A stretch of 64,000 nucleotides of DNA, taken from assembly GCA_964242115.1 (NCBI GenBank), contig CAXSZX010000002.1:292571-356570 (forward strand), in the 5' to 3' direction. The notes beneath the pieces are model-generated. The model was not told the DNA's origin. It ran no database searches and saw nothing but the letters and a program-made list of their open reading frames with translations. The number at the start of each line of letters is the position of its first letter. Positions within the stretch are counted from its first letter, which is position 1. Shown here in pieces: positions 33,223 to 42,557 of the stretch. This DNA comes from BOG-908 sp964242115. Its GTDB lineage: Bacteria > Pseudomonadota > Alphaproteobacteria > Acetobacterales > Acetobacteraceae. A program made the position numbers and the translations under genes.

Positions 33223-34056
33223 ATGCTGAGAACATTGCTCTTCATCCTCATGGCGGCCGGCCTGCTGGGGTTTACTGCGGTGGCCTGGGTCAGCTTGCAC
33301 CCAGCCGCCCCGCCGGTGGTGATCGTGCAAAAGGTGCAGGTGCTCGCCGCCGCCAATACGCTGCGCGCCGGCACCCTGCTCAAGCCTGACGACCTGGAGA
33401 TCCGCGAGATGGTCGAGGGCGACGTCCCCACCGGCGCCCGCGCCGACACGCCGCAGGCCCGCTCGGAGCTGTTCGGTGCGATGGTCCGCCAGACCCTGCT
33501 GCCGCACCAGATGATCCTGCCGTCCGACGTGATGCGCCCCGGCGACCACGGCTTCCTCGCAGCCGTGCTGACCCCCGGCCGGCGCGCCACATCGGTGGGC
33601 GTGGACGCGGTGTCGGGCACCGCCGGCCTGATCTGGCCCGGCGACCACGTGGACCTCATCCTTACCCAGCAGATCGACGACCCCTCGGTGCCGATCGGCT
33701 GCCGTTTCGCCGGCGAGACGGTGCTGAAAGACGTGCGCGTCATCGCCATCGACCAGCAGCTCGTCCAGGGCGGTGCCACCAGCGCTGCCGACACCTCGCA
33801 GCAGTCGCGCACCGTCACCCTGGAGGTCTCCCCCGGCGACGTCGAGAAGGTGGCCGTAGCCACCCGCCTCGGCCGCCTCGGCCTGGCCGTCCGCCCGGTC
33901 GACACCGGCGCCCCGGTGGACGTCAAGGACCACCTCGTCACCTGCAGCAAGGACGTCTCCAGCGCCATCGGCAACATGCGCCGTCCCAACGAGGTGCAGG
34001 TCGCGCCGACCATGCATGTCTACGAAGGCCCAAGCGACAAGGAATACCATTTCTGA
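33223..34056 (+). CDS. cpaB: Flp pilus assembly protein CpaB/RcpC
   Basis: 277 residues. N-terminal helix (LRTLLFILMAAGLLGFTAVAW), then a SAF domain (VQVLAAANTLRAGTLLKPDDLEIREM) and the RcpC part with MVRQTLLPHQMILPSDVM and AVSGTAGLIWPGDHVDLILTQ. It helps assemble or stabilise the secretin channel in the periplasm. Its stop overlaps the cpaC start by one base (TGATG). Confidence 0.93.
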   Translation: MLRTLLFILMAAGLLGFTAVAWVSLHPAAPPVVIVQKVQVLAAANTLRAGTLLKPDDLEIREMVEGDVPTGARADTPQARSELFGAMVRQTLLPHQMILPSDVMRPGDHGFLAAVLTPGRRATSVGVDAVSGTAGLIWPGDHVDLILTQQIDDPSVPIGCRFAGETVLKDVRVIAIDQQLVQGGATSAADTSQQSRTVTLEVSPGDVEKVAVATRLGRLGLAVRPVDTGAPVDVKDHLVTCSKDVSSAIGNMRRPNEVQVAPTMHVYEGPSDKEYHF

Positions 34057-35618
34057 TGCGTCCCGCACCTGAACTGCGCGCCCAAAAGGGCACCCAGCCG
34101 CGCCCCCAGACGCGCTTGGCGGCAGGCATTGCCGCCCGCCTGCTGGCGACCACGGCACTCGCGGCCCTGGCCGCCGCCCCGCTCGCCGCCTGGACCCCTG
34201 CTCACGCCCAGGCTTTTGCGCCGGACGCCCAGGCCGCCAGCCAGCAGGCAGCCGAACCCGCGGCACTGGCGGCAGCACAGCCCGCCCGGCCAGCCCGCCC
34301 GGTGCGCTCCAGCTTCACCATTGCAGCCGGCAGTGGCCAGGTGATCCACCTGCAGGCCAACGCCACCAACGTGTTCACCGCCGATCCCAAGGTGGCCGAG
34401 GTGCGCCCTGCCAGCGCCGCCAGCCTGTTCGTCTTCGGCGTGGCCCCCGGCACCACCACGGTCGCAGCCCTGACCGCCACCGGCGAGCCGATCGCCCAGT
34501 ATCAGGTCACCGTCGTGCCCTCCGGCTACGACGCGGCCCAGGCTCGCAGCGCCATCTCACATGCCGGAGAAGCGTCCATCACCACTCGGTCGACGGAGAC
34601 CGGCGTCGCCCTCTCCGGTCACGTCTCCACACCGGCAGATGCCGGCCGTGCTGTGGCCGCCGCCCGCGCCACCCTGCCGCCGGACGGCAAGGTCGAGAAC
34701 AACATGGTGGTCAACCAGTCCGTCCAGGTGGGCCTGCACGTCCGCATCGCCGAGATGACCCGCACCCTGGTGCGCGAGCTGGGCGTCAACTGGATGACCG
34801 GCGGCGAGCAGCTCGGCAAGGCAGTGGTCTTCGGCATCGAAAAGGGCGCCGGCATTGCCAGCGGCACCGGCATCGCGACGAACAACGCGATCGCGGCCGC
34901 AACCGGCGTCGCGGCCAGCCAGGCGCAGGTCACCTTCGGCCGCAACCTGACCACCGTCATCGACGCGCTCAGCCAGGACGAGCTGGTCCACGTGCTGGCA
35001 GAGCCCAACCTGGTTACCATGAGCGGCCAGCCGGCGAGCTTCCTGGTCGGCGGCGAGTTCCCGATCCCGGTTGCCACCAGCAACAACACCATCTCGATCG
35101 ACTTCAAGCAGTACGGCATCAGCCTGGCCTTCGTGCCCACGGTGGTCTCGCCCAACCGCATCAGCCTGCACGTCCGCCCCGAAGTGAGCCAGCTCGACAA
35201 GGCGGACGGCGTCACCTCGGTGCTGAACTCCAACGTCTCCATCAGCATCCCCGCACTCACCGTGCGGCGCGCCGACACCACCGTCGAGCTCGGTTCCGGC
35301 CAGAGCTTCGCCATCGCCGGCCTGCTGTCGGACCAGACCACGCAGATCACCCAGGCGACCCCCGGCCTGGGCGACATCCCGATCCTCGGCGCGCTGTTCC
35401 GCTCCGACAGCTTCCAGCGCGCGGAGACCGAGCTGGTCATCATCGTGACCCCATACATCGTCCGCCCGGTGAGCGACCCGGCCGCCCTGCACACCGCCAG
35501 CGACACCTACCGGGCGCCCAACGATTTCGAGCGCATCCTCGAACTGCGCCAGCTCGGCCGCGGTACCTGGCAGGCCGCCGGCCACATCCCGGCCGACGCC
35601 GGCTTCATCGTCGAGTAG
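34056..35618 (+). CDS. cpaC: Secretin CpaC/RcpA of the Tad pilus
   Basis: 520 residues. Signal sequence LLATTALAALAAAPLAAW with SAHA-like cleavage region, an N-terminal secretin-associated domain (GQVIHLQANATNVFTADPKVAEVRP), a BON-like middle (GVALSGHVSTPADAGRAV), and the secretin domain with VHVLAEPNLVTMSGQPASFLVGGEFPIPV, VVSPNRISLHVRPEVSQLD and LGDIPILGALFRSD. It forms the outer-membrane pore through which the Flp fibre passes. Confidence 0.95.
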   Translation: MRPAPELRAQKGTQPRPQTRLAAGIAARLLATTALAALAAAPLAAWTPAHAQAFAPDAQAASQQAAEPAALAAAQPARPARPVRSSFTIAAGSGQVIHLQANATNVFTADPKVAEVRPASAASLFVFGVAPGTTTVAALTATGEPIAQYQVTVVPSGYDAAQARSAISHAGEASITTRSTETGVALSGHVSTPADAGRAVAAARATLPPDGKVENNMVVNQSVQVGLHVRIAEMTRTLVRELGVNWMTGGEQLGKAVVFGIEKGAGIASGTGIATNNAIAAATGVAASQAQVTFGRNLTTVIDALSQDELVHVLAEPNLVTMSGQPASFLVGGEFPIPVATSNNTISIDFKQYGISLAFVPTVVSPNRISLHVRPEVSQLDKADGVTSVLNSNVSISIPALTVRRADTTVELGSGQSFAIAGLLSDQTTQITQATPGLGDIPILGALFRSDSFQRAETELVIIVTPYIVRPVSDPAALHTASDTYRAPNDFERILELRQLGRGTWQAAGHIPADAGFIVE

Positions 35619-35630
35619 GAGCGGAACCCC

Positions 35631-36071
35631 ATGCGCACACGCAAGCAAAGCAAGCGGTTCTTTTTTGAAAAAACGAACCAAAAAACTTTTGTTCTCTTGG
35701 GCGGGTCTCTGCCGGCGAGTCCGCGACAGCCGCAACAAAAGTTTTTTGCTGCTTTTCAAAAAAGCAGGCCCTGCCTAGCCTTGGCCGGCCTCCTCGCCCT
35801 CTCCGCCTGCGGCCCCGAGTTCGACCCGCTGAGCCGCGGAGGCCTGTACCAGCCCACCCACGTCAACCGCGCCAACCTGGTCGCCCAGGTCGCCAACCCG
35901 GCTGACCTCGTGCGCGGCACCGGCTCTGCCACCGCCGACGGCCAGCTCGCCGCCGCCGCAGTGGACCGCCTGCGCACGGACCGTGTGAAGAAGCTGCCCG
36001 CTTCCGACCTCGCCGCGGTCACCGCCAACAGCTCCGGTGCCAACGACAGCGGATCGAGCGGGTCACCGTAA
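35631..36071 (+). CDS. cpaD: CpaD-like pilus lipoprotein with a repeat inserted in its leader
   Basis: 146 residues. The lipobox LALAGLLALSACGPEFD and the segment NLVAQVANPADLVRG fit the end of CpaD, and the place between cpaC and cpaE is that of cpaD. The mature part (~87 residues) is much shorter than usual CpaD. From ATG 35631, MRTRKQS is followed by 44 codons read from a palindromic repeat (KRFFFEKTNQKTFV and QQKFFAAFQKSRP) before the hydrophobic signal core. The repeat is 132 bp, a multiple of three, and keeps the frame open. The leader is therefore about 60 residues. A later start is not available, so export must tolerate or remove the insert. Confidence 0.75.
   Translation: MRTRKQSKRFFFEKTNQKTFVLLGGSLPASPRQPQQKFFAAFQKSRPCLALAGLLALSACGPEFDPLSRGGLYQPTHVNRANLVAQVANPADLVRGTGSATADGQLAAAAVDRLRTDRVKKLPASDLAAVTANSSGANDSGSSGSP
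35645..35776. repeat. Nested palindromic repeat inserted in-frame in a coding sequence (copy 19)
   Basis: AAGCAAAGCAAGCGGTTCTT left arm with TTTTTTGAAAAAA hairpin, core GTCCGCGACAGCCG, right arm AAAAGTTTTTTGCTGC ending CAGGCCCTGCC. It contains no stop in the lipoprotein frame. Confidence 0.92.
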
Positions 36072-36072
36072 G

Positions 36073-37329
36073 ATGGCAACCAACACGCTGGCAGCACAGC
36101 CGCAGGAAGCCACCGCCAAACCGGTCGAACGCTCGGCCGTGGTGGCGTTCGTCACCGACGCGGACAGCGACATGGCGCTGCGCGAGGGGATGTCCGAACT
36201 CGTCCCCTCGATCGCCATCCGCCGCAACTCCATCCGCCAGGCCACCGCCCTGCTGCGCAAGATGCCCAGCCCGGAAGTCCTCGTGGTCGACATCACCGGC
36301 GAGGACGCACCGCTGGCCGCCCTGCACGACCTCTCCGAGGTGGTCGAGCCCAGCACCCGCGTGCTGGTCATCGGCGACCGCGCCGACATGAATTTCTACC
36401 GCTCGCTCACCCGCGACCTCGGTGTGGCCGAATACCTCTACAAGCCGCTCGCCAAGGAGATGGTCGCCCGCATGTTCGGGCCGGCCTGCCTGCAGCGCCC
36501 GGTCTCCAGCGGCGCGCTGCAGGGCGGCCGCATCGTCGTCGTCAGCGGCGCCTGCGGCGGCGTCGGCACCACCACCATCGCCGCCAACCTCTCCTGGTAT
36601 CTCGGCGAGGAGCTCAAGCGCCACACCCTGCTGTTCGACCCGGACATCTACACCGGCAACGCGGCGATGATGCTGGGCGGCCGAACCGGCACCGGCCTGC
36701 GCCTCGCGCTGGAGACCCCGTCGCGCATCGACGAGCTGTTCGTCGAACGCGCCGCCCAGCCGGTCACCGAGCGCCTCTCGGTGCTCGCCGGCGACGAGAA
36801 GGTCACCGAGACCGCCGACATCGCCGAGGGCGCCGGCCGCGCCCTGCTCGCAGCGCTGCGCCGCCGCTACAACTTCGTCGTTGCCGACGTCCCCTCCGCC
36901 CCGGTCGCCGTCTACCGCGAGCTGCTGATGCTCGCCCACCAGCGCGTCCTGGTGATGGACCCCACGCTCGCCTCGATGCGCAACGTGCTCCGCCTGCTGG
37001 CCCTGCCCACCGGGCCCGACCAGGTGCGCCGCGCGGTGATCGTGCTGAACCGCCTCGGCCAGCCGGGCGGCCTTACCCGCCCGCAGATCGAGGAGGCGCT
37101 GGAGACCACCATCGACGTCGCCATTCCATACCAGCCGCGCCAGGTCGGCCACGCCGCTACCATGGGCACACCCGCCTGCGTCGCCGGCGGCGGCTTCCGC
37201 AACGGCGTGCTGGCGCTGGCACGCGAGGTCGCCTTTGTCGCCGAGGGCGGCCTGATGCCGAAAACAACCCAGGCCGCATCGGGCGGGCTGGGCGCGCTGA
37301 TCGGCAAGCTGACGGGACGCGCAGAATGA
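36073..37329 (+). CDS. cpaE: Pilus assembly protein CpaE (receiver-like plus ParA/MinD-like ATPase)
   Basis: 418 residues. The N-terminal part is an atypical receiver-like domain (AVVAFVTDADSDMAL, VLVVDITGEDAPL). The C-terminal ATPase has the deviant Walker A VVSGACGGVGTTTIAANLSWYL, VLAGDEKVTE and FVVADVPSAPVAVYRELL. CpaE localises or licenses the Tad machine at the pole. ATG 36073 immediately follows the lipoprotein stop; its stop overlaps the cpaF start. Confidence 0.93.
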   Translation: MATNTLAAQPQEATAKPVERSAVVAFVTDADSDMALREGMSELVPSIAIRRNSIRQATALLRKMPSPEVLVVDITGEDAPLAALHDLSEVVEPSTRVLVIGDRADMNFYRSLTRDLGVAEYLYKPLAKEMVARMFGPACLQRPVSSGALQGGRIVVVSGACGGVGTTTIAANLSWYLGEELKRHTLLFDPDIYTGNAAMMLGGRTGTGLRLALETPSRIDELFVERAAQPVTERLSVLAGDEKVTETADIAEGAGRALLAALRRRYNFVVADVPSAPVAVYRELLMLAHQRVLVMDPTLASMRNVLRLLALPTGPDQVRRAVIVLNRLGQPGGLTRPQIEEALETTIDVAIPYQPRQVGHAATMGTPACVAGGGFRNGVLALAREVAFVAEGGLMPKTTQAASGGLGALIGKLTGRAE

Positions 37330-38705
37330 ACGCCACCCCAATGTTCGGCCGCCGCCGCACCGAGGAACCCGGCGGCAGCCTTCCCCCGCCCCCGCCGGCG
37401 CCGAAGGCCGCCGTCCCGCCGATCCTGCAGAGCCAGTCCACCTCGGACCAGCTCGCCGAGCTGCGCACGCTGGCCCTCTCCCAGCTCGACCCCGCCGCCG
37501 CGGCCGCCCTGCCGCCGGATCGCCTGGGCCCCGAGATCGAGAAGCTGGTGGGCGACATCGCCACCGAGCGCCGCATCCAACTCAACGCCCGCGAGCAGCG
37601 CCAGCTCGCCGCCGAGCTGGTCAACGACATGCTGGGTCTGGGCCCGCTGCAGCCGTTGCTCGACGACGACACCATCGCCGACATCATGGTCAACGGCCCC
37701 GACCGGGTGTTCATCGAAAAAGCCGGCCGCGTCACCCTGTCCAACGTGCGCTTCCGCGACGCCGGCCACGTCATCAACATCTGCCAGCGCATCGCCGCCG
37801 CCATCGGCCGCCGCATCGACGAGAGCTCGCCGATGGTCGACGCGCGCCTGGCCGACGGCAGCCGCGTCAACATCGTCTTCCCGCCGCTGGCGCTGGACGG
37901 CCCCTACGTCTCGATCCGCAAGTTCACCAAGCGGAAGATGGATTTCGCCCGTCTCGTCGCGCACGGCAGCTGCACCCCGCAGGTCGCCCGCATCCTCGAG
38001 ATCTCCGGCCGCGCCCGCCTCAACGTCATCATCTCCGGCGGCACCGGTTCGGGCAAAACCACGCTGATGAACGCCATGTCGCGCATGATCGACCCGGCCG
38101 AGCGCGTCATCACCATCGAGGACGCGGCCGAACTGCAACTGCAACAACCCCACGTCGTGCGCATGGAAACCCGCCCCGCCAGCCTCGAGGGCCGCGGCGA
38201 GATCAACCAGCGCGACCTCGTCCGCAACGCGCTGCGTATGCGTCCGGACCGCGTCATCATCGGCGAGGTGCGATCCTCCGAAGCCTTCGACATGTTGCAG
38301 GCGATGAACACCGGCCACGACGGCTCGATGAGCACCATCCACGCCAACAACACGCGCGACGCGCTCACCCGTATCGAAAACATGGTGCAGATGGGCAACA
38401 TGGGCTTGCCCAGCAAGGCGATCAAAACGCAGATCGTCGGCGCGGTGGACATGATCGTCCAGGTCGAACGTCACCGCGACGGCGGCCGCCGCATCACCCA
38501 GGTCACCGACATCGTCGGCCTCGAAGGCGACGTCGTGGTGCTGAACGACATCTTCCAGTTCGAATTCACCGGCGAGACGCCGGACGGCAGCAAGCTGATC
38601 GGCGCCTACAAGGTCGGTCGCGGCCGCCCCAGCTTCTGGGAACGCCTGATGTACTTCCAGATGGACCGCGCCTGGGTCGCCGCGATGGAAGAGACCAACT
38701 GGTGA
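37326..38705 (+). CDS. cpaF: Tad pilus secretion ATPase CpaF/TadA
   Basis: 459 residues, a type II/IV secretion ATPase. Before the core is the family stretch DDTIADIMVNGPDRVFIE. The core has Walker A IISGGTGSGKTTLMNAM, the Asp box VITIEDAAELQL, the His box NTGHDGSMSTIHANN and Walker B DRVIIGEVRSSEAFDML. It powers extension and probably retraction of Flp pili from the cytoplasmic face. The start overlaps cpaE (ATGA) and the stop overlaps tadB. Confidence 0.97.
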   Translation: MNATPMFGRRRTEEPGGSLPPPPPAPKAAVPPILQSQSTSDQLAELRTLALSQLDPAAAAALPPDRLGPEIEKLVGDIATERRIQLNAREQRQLAAELVNDMLGLGPLQPLLDDDTIADIMVNGPDRVFIEKAGRVTLSNVRFRDAGHVINICQRIAAAIGRRIDESSPMVDARLADGSRVNIVFPPLALDGPYVSIRKFTKRKMDFARLVAHGSCTPQVARILEISGRARLNVIISGGTGSGKTTLMNAMSRMIDPAERVITIEDAAELQLQQPHVVRMETRPASLEGRGEINQRDLVRNALRMRPDRVIIGEVRSSEAFDMLQAMNTGHDGSMSTIHANNTRDALTRIENMVQMGNMGLPSKAIKTQIVGAVDMIVQVERHRDGGRRITQVTDIVGLEGDVVVLNDIFQFEFTGETPDGSKLIGAYKVGRGRPSFWERLMYFQMDRAWVAAMEETNW

Positions 38706-39670
38706 ACACGCACACCTTCCTGCTGCTGTCGGGCAGCTTCGTCTGCCTGGTCGGCCTGTTCGGCATCGGCTTCTGGCTGCTCTCCGAGCAGAAGCGCGAG
38801 CAGGAGTGGGCCGCGCGGCGCGACGCGACCATCGGCGGCTATCTCAAGCCGAAGCTGGTCGCCGGCCCCGGCCTCTCGCTCGCCTCCCGCCCAAAGGACG
38901 CGCCGGCCAGCCTCAGCGCCCAGATCCACGGCCTGTTCAACTGGCGGGAGGATCGCCGCTCGCAATACCCGATGACGTGGTGGGGCATCGCACTGGTCAT
39001 GCTCGGCCCGTCCACCGTCGGCGGGTTGCTGGCAACCAAGTTGCTGGGTGCGCTGGGCTGGCTCGCCGTCCCCGCGCTCGACATCCTGCTCACCCGCAGC
39101 TTCCTCGGCTGGTGCGCGGCCAAGATCACCCGCGAGCTGCTCTCCCAGTTCCCCGACGCGCTCTCGATGGTCTCACGCTCGGTGCGCGTCGGCGTGCCGC
39201 TCAGCGAGGCGATCAAGGTGGTGGCGCGCGAGGGCCTCGCACCCACGCGCGACGAGTTCGCCCGCTCGGCCGACGCGGTGGCCATCGGCGTGGACCTCGA
39301 GAAAGCCCTCGTCGAGATGGCCGAGCGTAACCAGTTGGCAGAGTACCGCTTCTTCGCGACCGCGCTGGCGCTGCAGAGCCAGACCGGCGGCGGGCTGACC
39401 GAGACGCTCGACACGCTGGCAGACACCATCCGCAAGCGAGAGGCCGCGCGCAAACGCGGCAACGCGCTGGCCTCGGAAGCCAAGACCAGCATCTACGTCC
39501 TGGCCGCCCTGCCCATCGTCACCGGCACCATGCTGTGGATGAGCAACCCGGACTACATCGGCGTCCTGTTCACCACCACCGGCGGCGAGAAGCTGCTCGC
39601 GCTGGCCGTCGGCATGCTCTGCATGGGGCTGTTTTCCATGTTCCAGATCATCAAGCGCAGCCTTTCCTAA
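38702..39670 (+). CDS. tadB: Tad pilus inner-membrane platform protein TadB
   Basis: 322 residues, GTG start overlapping the cpaF stop. One N-terminal helix, two central helices (IALVMLGPSTVGGLLATKLLG region), then the T2SF/GspF domain QFPDALSMVSRSVRVGVPLSEAIKVVAREG, EYRFFATALALQSQTGGGLTETLDTLADTIRKR, and C-terminal helices. With TadC it forms the membrane platform that couples the ATPase to pilin assembly. Confidence 0.94.
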   Translation: MNTHTFLLLSGSFVCLVGLFGIGFWLLSEQKREQEWAARRDATIGGYLKPKLVAGPGLSLASRPKDAPASLSAQIHGLFNWREDRRSQYPMTWWGIALVMLGPSTVGGLLATKLLGALGWLAVPALDILLTRSFLGWCAAKITRELLSQFPDALSMVSRSVRVGVPLSEAIKVVAREGLAPTRDEFARSADAVAIGVDLEKALVEMAERNQLAEYRFFATALALQSQTGGGLTETLDTLADTIRKREAARKRGNALASEAKTSIYVLAALPIVTGTMLWMSNPDYIGVLFTTTGGEKLLALAVGMLCMGLFSMFQIIKRSLS

Positions 39671-39682
39671 GAGAGACTTGCC

Positions 39683-40621
39683 ATGAGCCCGTCCCTGCCG
39701 TTGCCGCTGGTCGGCGTAATCGCCCTGCTCTTCGTGGTCGGCTCCTACGCCATGCTGCGCGCGCTCGACCAGCAGGAGCGCGTGCGCGCCCGCCTCTCGC
39801 GCGTCACCGGCCCGGATGCCGGCGGCCCTGCCCTGCCCACCCGCGGCGAAGGCATGCGGCTGCTTGACCTGGTCGCCAAGTTCGGCGCCGCCATCGCCAA
39901 GTCCGGCATCTTGTCGGACACTACACGCGCCCAGCTCGAACAGACGATCGCCCAAGCCGGCCTGCGCGGCAGCCGCGTCTTCGGCATCTTCTTCGGCAGC
40001 AAGATCCTGCTGATGTTCGGCCTGCCCGCGGTCGCCTACTTCCTCGTCGGCGGCCAGGGCTACAGCCTGACCACCTTCTGGGCGATCATCGGCGGCTCCG
40101 CAGTCGGCGGCATGGTCGCACCCGACTTCATCATCAAGTCGATGCGCGGCGCCCACCTCAAGAAGGTCGAACGCGGGCTGCCGGACGCGCTCGACATGAT
40201 GGTGATCTGCGCCCAGGCCGGCCTCGGCCTGGAGAGCGCCGTCGAACGCGTGGCGCAGGAGTTCATCTTCGCCAACAAGGCTGTCGCCGTGGAGCTGGCG
40301 ATCTGTTCCTCGGAGATGCGCATCGGCACCGACCGCCGCGTGGCGCTGATCTCGCTGGGCGACCGCACCGGCCTGGAATCGATGCGCCGCCTCGCCGGCA
40401 CGCTGATCCAGACGATGCAGTTCGGCACCCCGCTCAGCCAGGCGCTGCGCGTGCTCGCCGCGGAGATGCGGCAAGACATGCTCACCAAGTTCGAGGAAAA
40501 GGCAGCCCGCCTGCCGGTGTTCCTGACCTTTCCGATGATCGTTTTCGTTCTGCCGTGCGTGTTCATCGTCGTCGGCGGTCCCGCCGGCCTGTCGATCATG
40601 AAGACGCTCGGCGGGCATTAG
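39683..40621 (+). CDS. tadC: Tad pilus inner-membrane platform protein TadC
   Basis: 312 residues. A GspF-type domain is visible as VERGLPDALDMMVICAQAGLGLESAVERVAQEF and AGTLIQTMQFGTPLSQALRVLAAEMRQDMLTKFEEKAARLPVFL, flanked by membrane helices. ATG 39683 follows GAGAGA, 12 bases after tadB. Confidence 0.94.
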   Translation: MSPSLPLPLVGVIALLFVVGSYAMLRALDQQERVRARLSRVTGPDAGGPALPTRGEGMRLLDLVAKFGAAIAKSGILSDTTRAQLEQTIAQAGLRGSRVFGIFFGSKILLMFGLPAVAYFLVGGQGYSLTTFWAIIGGSAVGGMVAPDFIIKSMRGAHLKKVERGLPDALDMMVICAQAGLGLESAVERVAQEFIFANKAVAVELAICSSEMRIGTDRRVALISLGDRTGLESMRRLAGTLIQTMQFGTPLSQALRVLAAEMRQDMLTKFEEKAARLPVFLTFPMIVFVLPCVFIVVGGPAGLSIMKTLGGH

Positions 40622-40636
40622 AGGATTTACCTGCAC

Positions 40637-41389
40637 ATGACCCGTTTCAGCATTCCTGCATTTGCACTTCTCGCTGCTTCTCTCGCCGGCTGTCAGCAGC
40701 CGCATTTGGCCCCGGTCATCTCCGGTAACGGCCCCAGCATCCAGGCCGCGCGCAACGCGCTCAACGAGGGCCAGGCCGGCACCTCGCTCGCCATCGCCCG
40801 CGGCGTGCTGGCCTCGCAGCCCGGCAACGTCGCCGCCCTCGCCCAGGCGGGCGACGCCCAGGCCGCCCTCGGCGACCGCCTCGCCGCAGACATCAGCTAC
40901 CGCCGCGCCCTGGCCCTCTCGCCGCACGACGTCCGCGCGCGCCTCGGACTGGGCAAGCTGCAATTGCGCGACAACGTCCGCGCTGCCGAAGCCACCTTCC
41001 GCGCCATCCTGGCCGACAACCCGCGCGACCCGCTGGCGCTGACCGACCTCGGCTACGTGCTGGACCTGCAGGAGCGCCACACCGAGGCGCAGACCTGCTA
41101 CGAGCAGGCGATGGCCGCAGACCCCGCCCGCATCTCGCCGCGGGTGGACCTGGCCATGTCGCTGGCGCTGAGCGGCCAGCCGGACCGCGCTGAAGCGATG
41201 ATGCGCGACGTGGCCGCGAGCTCCGCCGCCTCGCCCAAGGTGCAGGTGGACTACGCGCTGGCGCAGGTGATGGCGGGGCACGACAGGGACGCGGCACAGA
41301 CGCTCAGCGGTGAACTCACACCCGTCGAGACCGAGTCTGCGATACAGGGGATTGCGCAGTTGCGGCCGGTAATTGCCACGGTGAAGTAA
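40637..41389 (+). CDS. tadD: Tad pilus TPR lipoprotein TadD
   Basis: 250 residues. Lipobox PAFALLAASLAGCQQP gives an outer-membrane lipoprotein. The rest is tetratricopeptide repeats (for example NVAALAQAGDAQAALGDRLAADISYRRAL and LALTDLGYVLDLQERHTEAQTCYEQAM). TadD acts as a pilotin-like factor for the secretin. It is the last gene of the pilus operon; a palindromic repeat starts on the base after its stop. Confidence 0.9.
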   Translation: MTRFSIPAFALLAASLAGCQQPHLAPVISGNGPSIQAARNALNEGQAGTSLAIARGVLASQPGNVAALAQAGDAQAALGDRLAADISYRRALALSPHDVRARLGLGKLQLRDNVRAAEATFRAILADNPRDPLALTDLGYVLDLQERHTEAQTCYEQAMAADPARISPRVDLAMSLALSGQPDRAEAMMRDVAASSAASPKVQVDYALAQVMAGHDRDAAQTLSGELTPVETESAIQGIAQLRPVIATVK

Positions 41390-41515
41390 GGCAAGCGGTT
41401 CTTTTTTGAAAAAAAGAACCAAAAAACTTTTGTCTCCTCGAGTACACGCTGTAGGAAACTCCGCGACAGCAGGACCAGAAGTTTTTTGGTTTTTTTTAAA
41501 AAAAGAACTGCTTCC
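41390..41515. repeat. Nested palindromic repeat, copy 20
   Basis: GCAAGCGGTTCTTTTTTGAAA left arm, CTCCGCGACAGCAG core, AGAAGTTTTTTGGTTTT right arm. Well placed to terminate the pilus operon. Confidence 0.9.
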
Positions 41516-41537
41516 TTACCTTTCTTCGTCGGTATCC

Positions 41538-42557
41538 ATGACCTCAATTCCCGCCACCCTCATCCCCGGCGACGGCATCGGCCCGGAGATCGTCCAAAGC
41601 GTCCTCGCCGTCCTGAAAGCGCTAGGGTCCCCTTTCGTGTGGGAGACCGCGCCCGCCGGCCTATCGGCCATCGCCACCCACGGCGACCCGCTGCCCGCCT
41701 CCACCCTTGAGAGCATCCGCCGCACCAAGCTGGCGCTCAAAGGCCCGCTCACCACGCCGGTCGGCGGCGGCTTCAAGTCCGTCAACGTCGAGCTGCGCCG
41801 CGAATTCGAGCTGTTCGCCAACATGCGGCCGGCCCTCACGCTCGTTCCCGGCGGCCGCTACGACAACATCGACATCACCCTGGTGCGCGAGAACCTCGAC
41901 GGCTTCTACGCCGCCTTCGAGCACTACATGCCGGTCGGCGACGACCACAAGGCGGTGGCGTTCTCCGCCGGCTTCAACACCCGCGCCGGCTGCCGCCGCA
42001 TCATCCGCCATGCCTTCGAATACGCCGTCGCAAACGGGCGCAAGAAGGTGACCGTGGTGCACAAGGCCAACATCCTCAAGGCGCTGACAGGCATCTTCCT
42101 CGACGTCGGCCGCGAGATGGCCCCCGAATACGAGGGCCGCGTGGTAATGGACGACCGCATCGTGGACGCCTGCGCCATGCAGCTCGTGCTCAACCCGTGG
42201 CAGTTCGACGTCATCGTCACCACCAACCTGTTCGGCGACATCCTCTCCGACCTCATCGCCGGCCTGATCGGCGGGCTGGGCCTGGCACCTGGTGCCAACA
42301 TCGGCGCCAACGCTGCCATCTTCGAAGCCGTGCATGGCTCGGCACCCGACATCGCCGGCCGCGGCGTCGCCAACCCTGCCGCCCTGCTGCTGGCTGCCGG
42401 GCTGATGCTCGATCACGCCGGGATGCACGATCTCGGCGACAGGCTGCGCGCCGCTATTCGTCACGCCATCGTCACGGACGGTGTGCGCACGCGTGACCTT
42501 GGCGGGTCGGCGAGCACGGGTGATCTGACACAGGCGATCATTCGGCGGGTGGCGTGA
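41538..42557 (+). CDS. Isocitrate/isopropylmalate dehydrogenase family enzyme (NAD-IDH-like)
   Basis: 339 residues. The N-terminus ATLIPGDGIGPEIVQSVLAVL and the substrate loop LKGPLTTPVGGGFKSVNVELRREFELFANMRPA favour NAD-dependent isocitrate dehydrogenase over LeuB, as does VRENLDGFYAAFEHY. Also visible are the catalytic Lys in KVTVVHKANILK and the metal site Asp in VTTNLFGDILSDLIAGLIGGLGLAPGANIG. The C-terminal EAVHGSAPDIAGRGVANPAALLLA binds the cofactor adenosine. Probable TCA-cycle step isocitrate to 2-oxoglutarate; homoisocitrate or tartrate enzymes are alternatives. Confidence 0.85.
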   Translation: MTSIPATLIPGDGIGPEIVQSVLAVLKALGSPFVWETAPAGLSAIATHGDPLPASTLESIRRTKLALKGPLTTPVGGGFKSVNVELRREFELFANMRPALTLVPGGRYDNIDITLVRENLDGFYAAFEHYMPVGDDHKAVAFSAGFNTRAGCRRIIRHAFEYAVANGRKKVTVVHKANILKALTGIFLDVGREMAPEYEGRVVMDDRIVDACAMQLVLNPWQFDVIVTTNLFGDILSDLIAGLIGGLGLAPGANIGANAAIFEAVHGSAPDIAGRGVANPAALLLAAGLMLDHAGMHDLGDRLRAAIRHAIVTDGVRTRDLGGSASTGDLTQAIIRRVA

